A stretch of 31,252 nt of DNA from assembly GCA_964574335.1 (NCBI GenBank), contig CAZNNH010000062.1, positions 1-31,252 of the forward strand. Direction: 5' to 3'. A program made the position numbers and the translations under genes. Numbering within the stretch: the stretch's first letter is position 1; the number at the start of each line of letters is the position of its first letter. Positions 23,510 through 31,252 of this stretch are shown here, piece by piece. Source of the DNA: CAZNNH01 sp964574335. Its GTDB lineage: Bacteria; Acidobacteriota; Vicinamibacteria; Fen-336. A model generated the notes under the pieces. It was not told the origin of the DNA. It was given only the letters and a program-made list of their open reading frames with translations, and did no database searches.

Positions 23510-24676
23510 ATGAGGGAGGCCCGAGCCGTTCTGACCTGCCTGACGGTGCTGGCGCTCGGCTGCGCCAGCGCGCCGTGGCGGCTCTCGACGGCGACGGTGG
23601 CGCCCGAGGACCTGCTCTCCGGCGCCCCGCTGGCCTTGCCCCACGGGGCGCCCTCGCCGGTCGCCGGGGCGGAGGTTCTGGACGTCAGCGTCGAGATGCA
23701 GCGCTTCTTGGACGACCACGTCTCCAGGGGCGCCTCCGCGATGACCCGGCTCCGGCAGCTCACATCCGCGATCATGAGCGAGGAGAGCTTCGGGCTGACC
23801 TACGACGAGACCACCCGCACCGCCTCCGCGACCTTTCGCGCCCGGCGCGGCAACTGCCTCTCCTTCTCCAACATGTTCGTGGCCCTCGCCCGCCGGGTCG
23901 GCCTGAAGGTCGCCTATCAGGAGGTCGACACCCCGCCGGACTGGTCGTTCCGCAACGACGCCTTCGTGCTGAACCGGCACGTCAACGTCTTCGTGGATGT
24001 CGGCACCGACGGCGTGCACGTGGTCGACTTCAACATGGCCGACTTTCGGACCAGCTACGACCGGCGCGTGGTCTCCGACGAGCGGGCGCTGGCGCACTAC
24101 CACAACAACGTCGCCGTCGAGCGGATGCAGGCGGGGGACGTCGCCTCGGCGTTCCGGAACTTCAGCGGTGCGATTCAGCATGACCGATCGTTCTCGCCCG
24201 CCTGGACCAACCTGGGCACGCTCTACTCGCGGGAGGGCCATCCCGACTACGCCGAGGCCGCCTATCAGCAGGCCCTGGAGGTGGACCCGCACGACCTGGT
24301 GGCGATGAGCAACCTGGCCAGCCTGCTGGAGAGACAGGGGGGCCACCAGCGGGCCTCGCGCCTGCGCCGGCGGGTCGAGGACCATCGCAACCGCAACCCC
24401 TACTACCGGTACCGGCTCGCCCGCGACGCCTTCGAGGCCCGAGACTACGACGCGGCGATCGGCCACCTCCGCTACGCGGTCCGCAAGAAGAAGACCGAGG
24501 ACCGGTTCTACTTCCTGCTGGGCCTGTGCCACATGAGGAAGGGTCAGACCCAGAAGGCGGAGCGTTACCTGGCCCGGGCCAAGGAGGTGGCGGCGACCGA
24601 CGCGCTGAAGCGCCGGTACGCCGACAAGCTGGACATCCTGCTCTCCGCCTCGCCCAGGGGTATCCGACCGAAGTAG
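23510..24676 (+). CDS. Lipoprotein with transglutaminase-like and TPR domains
   Basis: A 388-residue protein from the ATG at 23510, beginning with a lipoprotein signal (lipobox LALGC, C18). A transglutaminase-like core follows, with its triad in the right order: C116 in RRGNCLSFSNMFVALARRVG, H157 in RHVNVFVDV and D173 in VVDFNMADFR. Such folds act as cysteine proteases, peptide cross-linkers or peptidoglycan-type amidases. Residues ~195-388 hold TPR units (HYHNNVAVERMQAGDVASAF; AWTNLGTLYSREG). An in-frame GTG at 23489 with GGAGG upstream is a possible alternative start, but it would lengthen the signal by seven residues. Located at the periplasmic side, it may process envelope or secreted proteins. 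The TonB receptor terminator separates it from that gene. Confidence 0.88.
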   Translation: MREARAVLTCLTVLALGCASAPWRLSTATVAPEDLLSGAPLALPHGAPSPVAGAEVLDVSVEMQRFLDDHVSRGASAMTRLRQLTSAIMSEESFGLTYDETTRTASATFRARRGNCLSFSNMFVALARRVGLKVAYQEVDTPPDWSFRNDAFVLNRHVNVFVDVGTDGVHVVDFNMADFRTSYDRRVVSDERALAHYHNNVAVERMQAGDVASAFRNFSGAIQHDRSFSPAWTNLGTLYSREGHPDYAEAAYQQALEVDPHDLVAMSNLASLLERQGGHQRASRLRRRVEDHRNRNPYYRYRLARDAFEARDYDAAIGHLRYAVRKKKTEDRFYFLLGLCHMRKGQTQKAERYLARAKEVAATDALKRRYADKLDILLSASPRGIRPK

Positions 24677-24682
24677 CCGGGA

Positions 24683-25564
24683 TCAGCCCCGCTCGGTGAG
24701 GGCCACCCCCGCCATCACCAGGACTGCGCCGACCACCAGCCCCACGGTGAGGACCTCGCCCAGGTAGAGGACGGCGACCACCGCCGTCATCGGCGGGATG
24801 GTGTAGAGGTAGACGCCCACCTTCTGGGACTCGGTGCGCTGAAGCGCCACGAAGTAGAGGAGGGTGGCCAGGAACGAGCAGCCCACCCCGAGGAAGCCGA
24901 TGGCGCCCCAGGCCTCGAGGGTGAGGCCGGCCAGGTGGAAGTCGGTCGAGCGGGCCTCGAGCCATCCCACCGGGACCATCCACAGCGCGCCGATCACGGT
25001 CACCCAGGCCGTCACCTGGAGGGCCCCGATCTCGTCGGTGATGGGCTTGCCGAAGACCGTGAAGAGTCCCCACATCACGATGCTCACCAGCACCAGCAGG
25101 TCGCCCTTGACGTGCCCGCCCAGATCCAGCGAGAGGAGGGTCTCGGGTCCCATCACCAGCAGCACGCCGGCCACCGCCAGCCCGACCCCCAGCGCCTTGC
25201 GGCCGGTGACCCGCTCGCCGAGCAGGAGCGCCGACAGCAGCAGGATGGTGATCGGCGCGGTGACCGCGTAGAGGGAGGCGTTGGACGCCGTGGTGTACTG
25301 AAGCCCGATGGTCTGCAGGCCGTAGTGGAGGCCGGTCCCGAGCAGGCTGAGCCCGACCAGCCGCAGGAAGCCTCGCCGGCCGGGAAGGGAGCTGCGGCCG
25401 CCGCGCGGCAGCAGCCAAGGGACGAAGCAGGCGGCCGAGATCAGCAGGCGCAGCGTCACCACCGAAAGCGGCGGCGCCGCTGTCAGGGCCACCTTGGTGG
25501 CCACGAAGGAGACCGCCCACAGGACGCAGGCGGTGATCAACGCCAGGCGGGCTCCTGTCGGCAT
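24683..25564 (-). CDS. EamA/DMT family transporter
   Basis: A 293-residue inner-membrane protein with ten hydrophobic segments in two repeats, as in the drug/metabolite transporter superfamily. Each half has the family layout: ACVLWAVSFVATKVAL and SIVMWGLFTVFGKP as first helices, and AVTAPITILLLSALLLGE and YTIPPMTAVVAVLYLGE as the conserved fourth-helix motif ending in GE. Members export amino acids, metabolites or drugs; substrate is not predictable. The stop lies 6 bp from the end of the convergent transglutaminase-like gene. ATG 25564 precedes the first helix directly. Confidence 0.92.
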   Translation of the reverse strand: MPTGARLALITACVLWAVSFVATKVALTAAPPLSVVTLRLLISAACFVPWLLPRGGRSSLPGRRGFLRLVGLSLLGTGLHYGLQTIGLQYTTASNASLYAVTAPITILLLSALLLGERVTGRKALGVGLAVAGVLLVMGPETLLSLDLGGHVKGDLLVLVSIVMWGLFTVFGKPITDEIGALQVTAWVTVIGALWMVPVGWLEARSTDFHLAGLTLEAWGAIGFLGVGCSFLATLLYFVALQRTESQKVGVYLYTIPPMTAVVAVLYLGEVLTVGLVVGAVLVMAGVALTERG

Positions 25565-25614
25565 ACGGCGACGGAGTCTACCGGAAGTCGAGCCCGCCGT
25601 CTGCGGGGGGTCGG

Positions 25615-26151
25615 CTACTCCGTCTTCCCGGGGAAGAGCCTGGCAAGGCCGGCGAGGCCCGCGTCGTAGACGCTCTCGATCGCCTTCTGGGCATCGGCGT
25701 CGGGGACGCCCTTCGCCATGAAGGTCGAGGACCAGTCGACCCTCGATCCGCCCCCTTCGAGTGCCGACACCTTCATCGTGGCCTCGTAACCCTCGACCGG
25801 GAGCGGAGAGTCCTGGATCGCGTAGGAGAGGGTCATGGCCTCGGCGTCGAGCGCGGTCAGCGTCTCCACCACCTTGGCGCCGTCCGTGAGCGTCAGCGTC
25901 CGCACCGCCCCGACACCGTCCCCTTCGAGATCGACCTTCTCGATGTCGTTCAGGTACTTGTCGATCCCGCCGAAGTCACCCACCACCCCGAAGACCTCGG
26001 CCGGGTCGGCGGCGAGATCGAGGCTCCTGACGACGCTGAGCTGGGCGGGGGCAGGCTCTGGCGTCGGTGACGGTGGCGGGGGCGGCTCACCGCCGCATCC
26101 GACGGCAAGGACGGTGGCGGCGAGAGCCAGGCTCTGGGCGGTTCGGCGCAT
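25615..26151 (-). CDS. SRPBCC-fold lipoprotein
   Basis: A 178-residue protein. It has a lipoprotein signal with lipobox LAVGC (C19), a Pro/Thr-rich tether (GGEPPPPPSPTPEPAPA), then a START/SRPBCC-like ligand-binding domain. The pattern is the usual one: AEVFGVVGDFGGIDKYLNDI near the start, GAVRTLTLTDGAKVVETLTA in the middle, SYAIQDSPLPVEGYEATMKV, and a long C-terminal helix (AQKAIESVYDAGLAGLARLF). This fold binds hydrophobic molecules; no catalytic residue can be named. ATG 26151 has AAGGAGG at good distance. A 5-bp hairpin sits immediately before the ribosome site. Confidence 0.88.
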   Translation of the reverse strand: MRRTAQSLALAATVLAVGCGGEPPPPPSPTPEPAPAQLSVVRSLDLAADPAEVFGVVGDFGGIDKYLNDIEKVDLEGDGVGAVRTLTLTDGAKVVETLTALDAEAMTLSYAIQDSPLPVEGYEATMKVSALEGGGSRVDWSSTFMAKGVPDADAQKAIESVYDAGLAGLARLFPGKTE

Positions 26152-26166
26152 TGCTTTGACCTCCTT

Positions 26167-26206
26167 CGGGACCGAGATCCCGATGCTAACCCGGAACCAT
26201 CGATGG
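26167..26206 (-). promoter_or_regulatory. Promoter region with 5' hairpin and palindrome, SRPBCC lipoprotein
   Basis: Read on the minus strand, CCATCGATGG (26206-26197, a perfect palindrome) lies just upstream of a TAGCAT -10-like element (26188-26183). CGGGA-N6-TCCCG (26182-26167) then forms a hairpin directly before AAGGAGG. The palindrome falls between -35 and -10 and could be an operator; the hairpin would be at the 5' end of the mRNA. Confidence 0.4.
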
Positions 26207-26229
26207 ATACGAGGGGTGATTGTGAAGCC

Positions 26230-26883
26230 TCAGCGCACGTTGCCCACGCGGGCGGATTGCGCGTAGTCGAGCAACGCTGCCGAGGTCGGCCGTGCCGCAG
26301 ACAGGAAACCGTCAACGATGTTGCCGGCCATCACCGGGTAGCTGAGGTGCCAGTGCCCCAGCCCGTGCAGCGCGCTCTCGAGGCAGGCATCGTTCTCGAG
26401 GGTCAGCAGACGTTCGAGCACGTGGAGGAGCAGCCGATCGTAGGCCCCCTGGGCCGGGTCGTGCGGCCGTCCCCAGGTGGGGAAACGGTCCCACCACATG
26501 TAGCAGGTGGTGTTCAGGGCGCTCACCGCGCGGCCATGGCTCAGCTCCGGCCGGCACCGCCCGGCGAAGAGCTGCTCGAAGACCGGGACGTTCGATCCCA
26601 GGCAGCGCTCCACCTGCGCCCAGGGGACCGAGGGCTCCAGCGTGGCGACCATGTGCTCGCGGACCAGGAAGCCGAGGCCGGCCGCGATCTGGGGCTCACC
26701 GTAGCGATCGACCAGGACCTGTGGCGACTCGAAGAGGGAGGTCAGGTACTCGACCGTCTTCTCCGGCGGGCCGGTCCAGTAGTCGGCCGAGAGCCGGGTG
26801 TGCCAGGCGGGATCGTCGTGGGCGAAGACGAAGTCCAGCCACGCATCGAAGGCGAGGTCGCAGACCGGTTGGCCCAGGCACAT
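26230..26883 (-). CDS. Uncharacterised protein with ESALHGLGHW motif, downstream of malic enzyme
   Basis: A 217-residue protein I cannot assign to a named family. It begins MCLGQPVCDLAFDAWLDFVF and contains AGLGFLVREHMVATL, NTTCYMWWDRFPTWG, DACLESALHGLGHWHLSYPV and a closing LLDYAQSARVGNVR. The composition is almost all helical with many Trp/His/Tyr, and the E-S-A-L-H-G-L-G-H-W motif has evenly spaced Glu and His residues that could bind a ligand or metal. I believe similar proteins exist as hypotheticals in other bacteria. It starts 13 bp after the malic enzyme stop, so they are very probably one transcript. The start at 26883 is the first ATG after that stop; its ribosome site is weak. Confidence 0.78.
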   Translation of the reverse strand: MCLGQPVCDLAFDAWLDFVFAHDDPAWHTRLSADYWTGPPEKTVEYLTSLFESPQVLVDRYGEPQIAAGLGFLVREHMVATLEPSVPWAQVERCLGSNVPVFEQLFAGRCRPELSHGRAVSALNTTCYMWWDRFPTWGRPHDPAQGAYDRLLLHVLERLLTLENDACLESALHGLGHWHLSYPVMAGNIVDGFLSAARPTSAALLDYAQSARVGNVR

Positions 26884-26896
26884 GGCGCGGGAGGCT

Positions 26897-28606
26897 CTAC
26901 ACCGGATCGTAGGGCAGGTACTGCGGGTCCCACATCGCCGCCGCGATCCTTTCCGGGATCTCGGCGTCGTCGATCTCGGGTGCCACCCCGCCGTCGCGGG
27001 CCGCCCGCACCACCGCCTCGGCCACCCGAGCGGTGACGCGACGCAGCGCCGACACCGGAGGGTAGAGGCTCCCCTCGGCCAGGTCACGCTCCGAGACCTC
27101 CTCCGCCAGGAGCTGGGCGGCGGCCGCGAACATGCGTTCGGTCACCTCCCAGGCCCCGGCTACCAGCGTGCCCAGGCCCACTCCCGGGAAGATGAAGGCG
27201 TTGTTGCCCTGGCCGATCCGCACCGAGCGGCCGCCCAGCGAGACCGGCGGGAACGGGCTGCCGGTCGCCACCAGGGCCCGGCCCTCGGTCCAGCGCAGCA
27301 GGTTCTCGGGCGTCGCTTCCGACTTGCTGGTGGGGTTGGACAGGGGCAGGATCACCGGCCGCTCGCAGTAGGAGGCCATCTCCCGGACCAGCGGCTCGTC
27401 GAAGGCGCCGGGCTGGCCGGACGTGCCGATCAGCACGCCGGGCTTGAGGGCCCGCACCACCGCCCGCAGGTCGCGCGGCTTCTCCGCGCCCAGGCCGTGC
27501 CGGGCCGCCAGCTCGGCGGGCCAGGCGAAGGGACGCTTGTACTCGTCCTGGATCTCGGTGTCGGTGGCGACCAGGCCGCGGCTGTCGAGGACGGCGAAGG
27601 CGGCGGCCAGCTCGTCTCCGGACAGGCCGCGCTCGGCCAGCGCCTGGCGCAGCAGCCGGGCGATGCCGATCCCCGCCGCCCCCGCGCCCAGGATCACGAT
27701 CCGGTTGCGTTCGCAGGCCTTGCCGGTGACCCGGCAGGCGGCCATGATCCCGGCCACGGTCACGGTGGCCGTCCCTTGGATGTCGTCGTTAAAGGAGGGG
27801 AGGACCTTCCGGTAGCGCTCGTGCAGAGAGAAGGCCGTCCCTTTCTTGAAGTCCTCCCACTGGAGCAGGGCCTTGGGGAAGCGACGGATCACGGCGCGCA
27901 CGAACTCGGCCACCAGCGCGTCGTAGCGGTCACCGCGCAGCCGCTTGTGGCGCCAGCCCAGATAAAGCTCGTCCTCGAACAGCCGCGGGTTGTCGGTCCC
28001 CACGTCGAGGCTGACCGGGAGCGTCTGGGTGGGGTGGATGCCGGCGGCGGCCACGTACAGGGCCAGCTTCCCGACCGGGATCCCCATCCCGCCGGCGCCC
28101 TGGTCTCCCAGCCCCAGGATCCGCTCGTTGTCGGTCACCACGATCAGCCGCACGTCCTCGAAGGGCGCGTTCTCCAGCACCTCGTAGATGTGTCCCTGGT
28201 GCTCCGGCGTGATCCACAGCCCGCGGGCGCGGCGGAAGATGTGGCTGAAGTCCTGGCAGGCGCGCCCGACCGTCGGGGTGTAGACGATGGGCATGAGCCG
28301 CTCCAGGTGGTCGACCAACACCCGGTAGAACAGCGTCTCGTTGCGGTCCTGCAGGCTGGCCAGACCGATGTACTTCTCCAGCTCGTCGCCCTTGCGCTCC
28401 AGGTTCTGGACGAACCGCTCCGCCTGCTGCGAAAGCTGCGAGGTGGCGTTGGGCAGCAGGCCCTGGAGACCGAAGAGGGTCCGCTCCACCTCGGTGAACG
28501 CCGTTCCCTTGTTGTACATGGGCCGGCGCAGCAGCGAGGCCCCTCGCAGCGGCACCTCCAGCCGGCGCGACCCTTCTTCCCCCTGAACGACGCGATAGGG
28601 TTCCAT
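26897..28606 (-). CDS. maeA: NAD-type malic enzyme
   Basis: Oxidative decarboxylation of L-malate to pyruvate and CO2 in the cytoplasm, linking the TCA cycle to pyruvate. At 569 residues it matches the long, MaeA/SfcA-type form. Catalytic Y109 (IVYTPTVG) and K180 (GIPVGKLALY), and the metal ligands E251-D252 and D275 (LLQWEDF; SFNDDIQGTA), are all present. The dinucleotide loop is VILGAGAAGIGIA, and PLSNPTSKSEATPEN closes the active site. ATG 28606 has AAGGAG well placed; the open frame upstream of it lacks similarity. It is followed by the uncharacterised protein at 26230. NAD versus NADP preference cannot be fixed from sequence alone. Confidence 0.96.
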   Translation of the reverse strand: MEPYRVVQGEEGSRRLEVPLRGASLLRRPMYNKGTAFTEVERTLFGLQGLLPNATSQLSQQAERFVQNLERKGDELEKYIGLASLQDRNETLFYRVLVDHLERLMPIVYTPTVGRACQDFSHIFRRARGLWITPEHQGHIYEVLENAPFEDVRLIVVTDNERILGLGDQGAGGMGIPVGKLALYVAAAGIHPTQTLPVSLDVGTDNPRLFEDELYLGWRHKRLRGDRYDALVAEFVRAVIRRFPKALLQWEDFKKGTAFSLHERYRKVLPSFNDDIQGTATVTVAGIMAACRVTGKACERNRIVILGAGAAGIGIARLLRQALAERGLSGDELAAAFAVLDSRGLVATDTEIQDEYKRPFAWPAELAARHGLGAEKPRDLRAVVRALKPGVLIGTSGQPGAFDEPLVREMASYCERPVILPLSNPTSKSEATPENLLRWTEGRALVATGSPFPPVSLGGRSVRIGQGNNAFIFPGVGLGTLVAGAWEVTERMFAAAAQLLAEEVSERDLAEGSLYPPVSALRRVTARVAEAVVRAARDGGVAPEIDDAEIPERIAAAMWDPQYLPYDPV

Positions 28607-28706
28607 CACGCTCCTTCGTTGGGGGCCCGTGCTGGCCGAACCCGAGAGCGGCCGCGAAAGGCCGGGCACCGCCGTCTCTCTGGTGAAGGCAACGGCCCAC
28701 CCGCCG

Positions 28707-29534
28707 CTAGCCGCATACCCAGATGTCGGCCGGCACCCGGAAGCCGGCCTCGACCAGGTTGAGCACGATGCGGTAGCCGCCGCTGATCGTGTTGCAGAGC
28801 TGACGCACCTCGCCCGGGGTCGTCTTGTCGGTCCGCACCCACATCGCTGGAAAGTTGCGGGTGGTGCACGTGCCGTCGTCCGAGAACCAGACCACGGCGT
28901 TGCCCGGCTGGTTGAGGTGGCCGTTGAACGACTGGTCGAAGTAGAGGGGGGCACGGGCGTCATAGCAGCCGCCAGCCACCGGAGGAGGCTCCGACGAGGC
29001 GATCACGGTGACCGTCTGGGTGGTCCGGGCCAGCGAGGAGACGTCGTGGCTCTGGTCCTCCAGGTGCTGGTCGGTCACGGTCACCGTGGCCGTGTAGCGG
29101 CCCTCCTCGTAGGTGTGCTCGGTGCGACAGACGTGGCCGACGTCTGCGTTGAAGGTCCCGTCCGGGTTGAACGCCGGCGTCCCGGAGTCGCCAAAGTTGA
29201 ACTGCCAGTTGAGGGTGTCGCCCAGCTCCGGGTTGTCGGGGTTCTGGTCGGGATCGCTGCTGTCGCACAGGTTGAACGTCACCAGGCCGCTGGTCCAGAC
29301 CTTGCCGTTGACGGCGCGGGGATGCGTGTGGAGCGTCAAGACCGGCGACGCGTTGTCCGCCGTCACCACGCCGTCTTCGGCGACGCCCTCCATCGTCGCG
29401 CCGTCGGCCCGAAACGAGTGGAAGGTGACGGGATCGCTGGGGCCCACCGTCGACGACGTCGATGGATCCCCTTGGCAAGAGAGCGAGAGGATCGCGGTGA
29501 CTACGACGAGCCCGCCCGCAACCGGGTTCTTCAT
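28707..29534 (-). CDS. Lipoprotein with PKD-like domain
   Basis: A 275-residue surface or periplasmic lipoprotein: signal with lipobox LSLSC (C20), then an Asp/Thr/Ser-rich region. A PKD-like Ig fold follows, recognised by LNWQFNFGDSGTPAFNPDGT and HTYEEGRYTATVTVTDQ (the characteristic W-x-F-G-D ... H-x-Y ... G-x-Y-x-V-T-L-x-V-x-D order). The C-terminal ~80 residues (GGCYDARAPLYFDQSFNGHL onward) contain four further cysteines and may be a second small domain. PKD domains mediate protein or carbohydrate contacts outside the cell. ATG 29534 has AGGAGGAGG. It is 23 bp after the APC transporter stop and may be transcribed with it. Confidence 0.87.
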   Translation of the reverse strand: MKNPVAGGLVVVTAILSLSCQGDPSTSSTVGPSDPVTFHSFRADGATMEGVAEDGVVTADNASPVLTLHTHPRAVNGKVWTSGLVTFNLCDSSDPDQNPDNPELGDTLNWQFNFGDSGTPAFNPDGTFNADVGHVCRTEHTYEEGRYTATVTVTDQHLEDQSHDVSSLARTTQTVTVIASSEPPPVAGGCYDARAPLYFDQSFNGHLNQPGNAVVWFSDDGTCTTRNFPAMWVRTDKTTPGEVRQLCNTISGGYRIVLNLVEAGFRVPADIWVCG

Positions 29535-29557
29535 GGGACCTCCTCCTTTGAGAATGG

Positions 29558-31252
29558 CTAGAGGATCAACCTTACACCGCCCAGCTCGTCGATGCGATGG
29601 GGGAAGCGGTTGCCCGGGGTGCCGATGAACATGTAGTTCTTGGGCACGTCCAGGCGCCTCGAGAGCAGCTCGATCAGCTCGGGGCCGAATTGCCCCTGCA
29701 CCGCCACGAAGTCGATGCGCAGCCGTGGATAGAGGTGATCGATCGTGCGCAGGTGCTCCGCCAGCTCCCGGGGGACCTCGCCCTCCTCGCGGTAGGCGTG
29801 GACCACCAGCATCTGGTTGGTGGGCTCGTTCTCCAGAACGTACAGGGCCGCCCGGTTGAGCTCGGCGGGGTCCGCCCCCTTGGTGAAGTAGATGACCTTG
29901 CGGCTGTTGATCCCCTCGATCTTGCCCCGCACCAGGCTGCCGATCCGCTGGTTGAGCGACATCAGGCTCTCCAGCACCGCCCGTGAGATGGCCAGTACCA
30001 GCTTGAGCAGCTGGATCCTCAGGAACATCAGCCCCACGATGGCCGCCGCCGCCACGAAGTAGACCAGGAACACCCGCACGTAGGTGGGGTCCAGCAGCAC
30101 GTTGCCACTGAGCGCCACCAGCACCGCCACCAGCGCCAGCGTCACCGTCAGCCAGCTCGCCGCCACCGCCCGGGGCAGCCGGGCCCGTTCGACCTTGAGC
30201 AGCATGTTGCCGAGGGCGAACAGGGCCATCACCGCCAGGAACGAGATCGTGTAGACGCCGGCCAGCGTGGCCACTTGCCCGCCGGTCACCACCAGGATCG
30301 AGCAGCACACCCCGAAGAAGCCCAGGATGATCCAGTGGTTGGTGTGGCGCCACCGGTTCTCGGCCAGCAGGAGCTGGGGCAGACACTGGTCGAGGCTCAT
30401 CCGCCGCACCAGCCCGGTCACCCCGACGTACGACGTCAGCACCGCCCCCGAGAGCACCAGCACCGCGTCGATGCTGACCCAGGTGCCGAGCGCCGAGCCC
30501 AGCGAGCGGTCCCCCATCTGGGCCAATAGGTCGGGGGGCACCTGCTGGATCTCGTGGAGAGGCAGCAGCCCGAGCGACAGCAGGCTGATCAGCGGGTTGA
30601 AGACGGCCACCGCCACCCACATGTTGCGGAGCGTCTTCGGGAAGACGCCGCGCTGCTGCTCCTCGATGAAGTTGGCCGAGCTCTCGAAGCCGCTGATCCC
30701 CAGCATCCCCGCGGCGAAGCCGAAGAACAGGGCATGCACGAAGCCGTGGGGGCTGGGGGCGTGCCAGTTGGCGAGCAGCAGCGCCGGGTTGCCGAGGACC
30801 CGCGCCCCGGCCGTCAGGCTCAGCACCGTCAGGGTGGCGATGTGGAGGACGAAGATCCCCAGCGCCACCACCGCCGACTCGGCGATCCCCACCAGGTTCA
30901 GCAGGGCAAAGAGGCCGAGCAGGGCCACGGTGGCCCCGAGCACGGGAAGGCCGTTCCAGAGGTAGTGGGCGTAGTGCATGGCCTCGCCGGCGCTGATCAC
31001 GGCGGTGGCCACGTACGAGAGCAGGGTCAGGCAGGCGGCCCCGGCGGCCAGCCTTTTGTTGGTGGTGTTGAGCAGCACGGTGTAGGTGCCGCCGTTGAGC
31101 GGGAGGGCGCTGCCCACCTCCGCGTAGACCCAGCGGAACAGGTAGAGCACGCCGGCCACGATGGCCAGGGCGACCGGGGCCCAGGCGCCGGCCTGGGCCG
31201 CGCACAGGGCCGAGACGTAGAGGCAGCTCGAGGTGATGTCGTTGCCGCAGAT
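29558..31252 (-). CDS. APC-superfamily amino acid transporter with C-terminal cytosolic domain (N-terminus beyond window)
   Basis: An inner-membrane carrier of amino acids or related amines. The frame runs off the right edge; visible codons upstream of the first GTG read ICGNDITSSCLYVSAL, matching the first helix of this family, so the gene continues. About 12 hydrophobic segments fill residues up to ~400, including YAEVGSALPLNGGTYTVLLN and FGFAAGMLGISGFESSANFI, both APC hallmarks. The last ~115 residues form a soluble alpha/beta domain (KVIYFTKGADPAELNRAALY; NQMLVVHAYREEGEVPRELA; NYMFIGTPGNRFPHRIDELG) that resembles a regulatory or universal-stress-like fold. Substrate unknown. It is probably in one transcript with the PKD lipoprotein. 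Confidence 0.9.
   Translation of the reverse strand: MCGNDITSSCLYVSALCAAQAGAWAPVALAIVAGVLYLFRWVYAEVGSALPLNGGTYTVLLNTTNKRLAAGAACLTLLSYVATAVISAGEAMHYAHYLWNGLPVLGATVALLGLFALLNLVGIAESAVVALGIFVLHIATLTVLSLTAGARVLGNPALLLANWHAPSPHGFVHALFFGFAAGMLGISGFESSANFIEEQQRGVFPKTLRNMWVAVAVFNPLISLLSLGLLPLHEIQQVPPDLLAQMGDRSLGSALGTWVSIDAVLVLSGAVLTSYVGVTGLVRRMSLDQCLPQLLLAENRWRHTNHWIILGFFGVCCSILVVTGGQVATLAGVYTISFLAVMALFALGNMLLKVERARLPRAVAASWLTVTLALVAVLVALSGNVLLDPTYVRVFLVYFVAAAAIVGLMFLRIQLLKLVLAISRAVLESLMSLNQRIGSLVRGKIEGINSRKVIYFTKGADPAELNRAALYVLENEPTNQMLVVHAYREEGEVPRELAEHLRTIDHLYPRLRIDFVAVQGQFGPELIELLSRRLDVPKNYMFIGTPGNRFPHRIDELGGVRLIL

Noticed and set aside
26884..27087. Longer N-terminus for the ESALHGLGHW protein
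   Set aside because: The added residues are Arg/Cys/Pro-rich shadow of the malic enzyme end; the ATG at 26883 just after that gene is more likely.

Overview
The window is about 31 kb of GC-rich DNA from a Gram-negative bacterium with an outer membrane. It encodes a TonB-dependent receptor, several lipoproteins with lipoboxes and secreted TPR proteins. The mix of many TPR proteins, a carboxypeptidase-regulatory-like domain, a TonB receptor and a cyanobacterial-type HD protein would fit an environmental Acidobacteriota-like lineage. That placement is an inference from gene content; there is no rRNA or tRNA here to confirm it. A run of exactly 100 N at 2343-2442 marks a scaffold join, so gene order across that point is not proven.

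Left part (1-5.8 kb): the tail of an unknown gene overlaps a secreted TPR protein gene. Next come an intergenic repeat cluster, a paralogous TPR gene cut by the gap, and a minus-strand pair of thioredoxin reductase (trxB) and a family 4 glycosyltransferase that seems to lack a normal start codon. Divergent from trxB is a small helical protein followed by an HD-domain metalloprotein of the Npun_R2479 type.

Centre (5.9-14.5 kb, all plus strand): an aldehyde dehydrogenase with a C-terminal hydrophobic extension is tightly linked to a sensor histidine kinase and an OmpR-type regulator. A PNPOx-like FMN protein and UbiX follow, then a membrane diguanylate cyclase and a secreted GH31 alpha-glycosidase with an inserted PA14-like domain. 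This block is flanked by two exact, inverted copies of a 25-nt REP-like sequence (5930-5954 and 14407-14431). The second copy has become the last codons of the GH31 gene.

Right part (14.5-31.25 kb): an unknown membrane protein; a minus-strand oxidoreductase/MFS pair; a small lipoprotein divergent from a CarboxypepD_reg/TPR protein, with two operator-like palindromes upstream of the lipoprotein start; a long structured leader and a TonB-dependent receptor with seven close cysteine pairs, ended by a UUCG terminator; a transglutaminase-like/TPR lipoprotein; and then a minus-strand series. The series holds an EamA transporter, an SRPBCC lipoprotein, an uncharacterised protein coupled to NAD-type malic enzyme, a PKD lipoprotein and an APC transporter cut by the window end.

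I found no CRISPR array, intact transposase, phage gene, rRNA or tRNA. Most genes are ordinary metabolism, envelope and signalling. The less ordinary signals are the REP-like pair, the competing arms in the TonB receptor leader, the tandem palindromes at 18.46-18.51 kb, the start codon of the glycosyltransferase and a few uncharacterised families.
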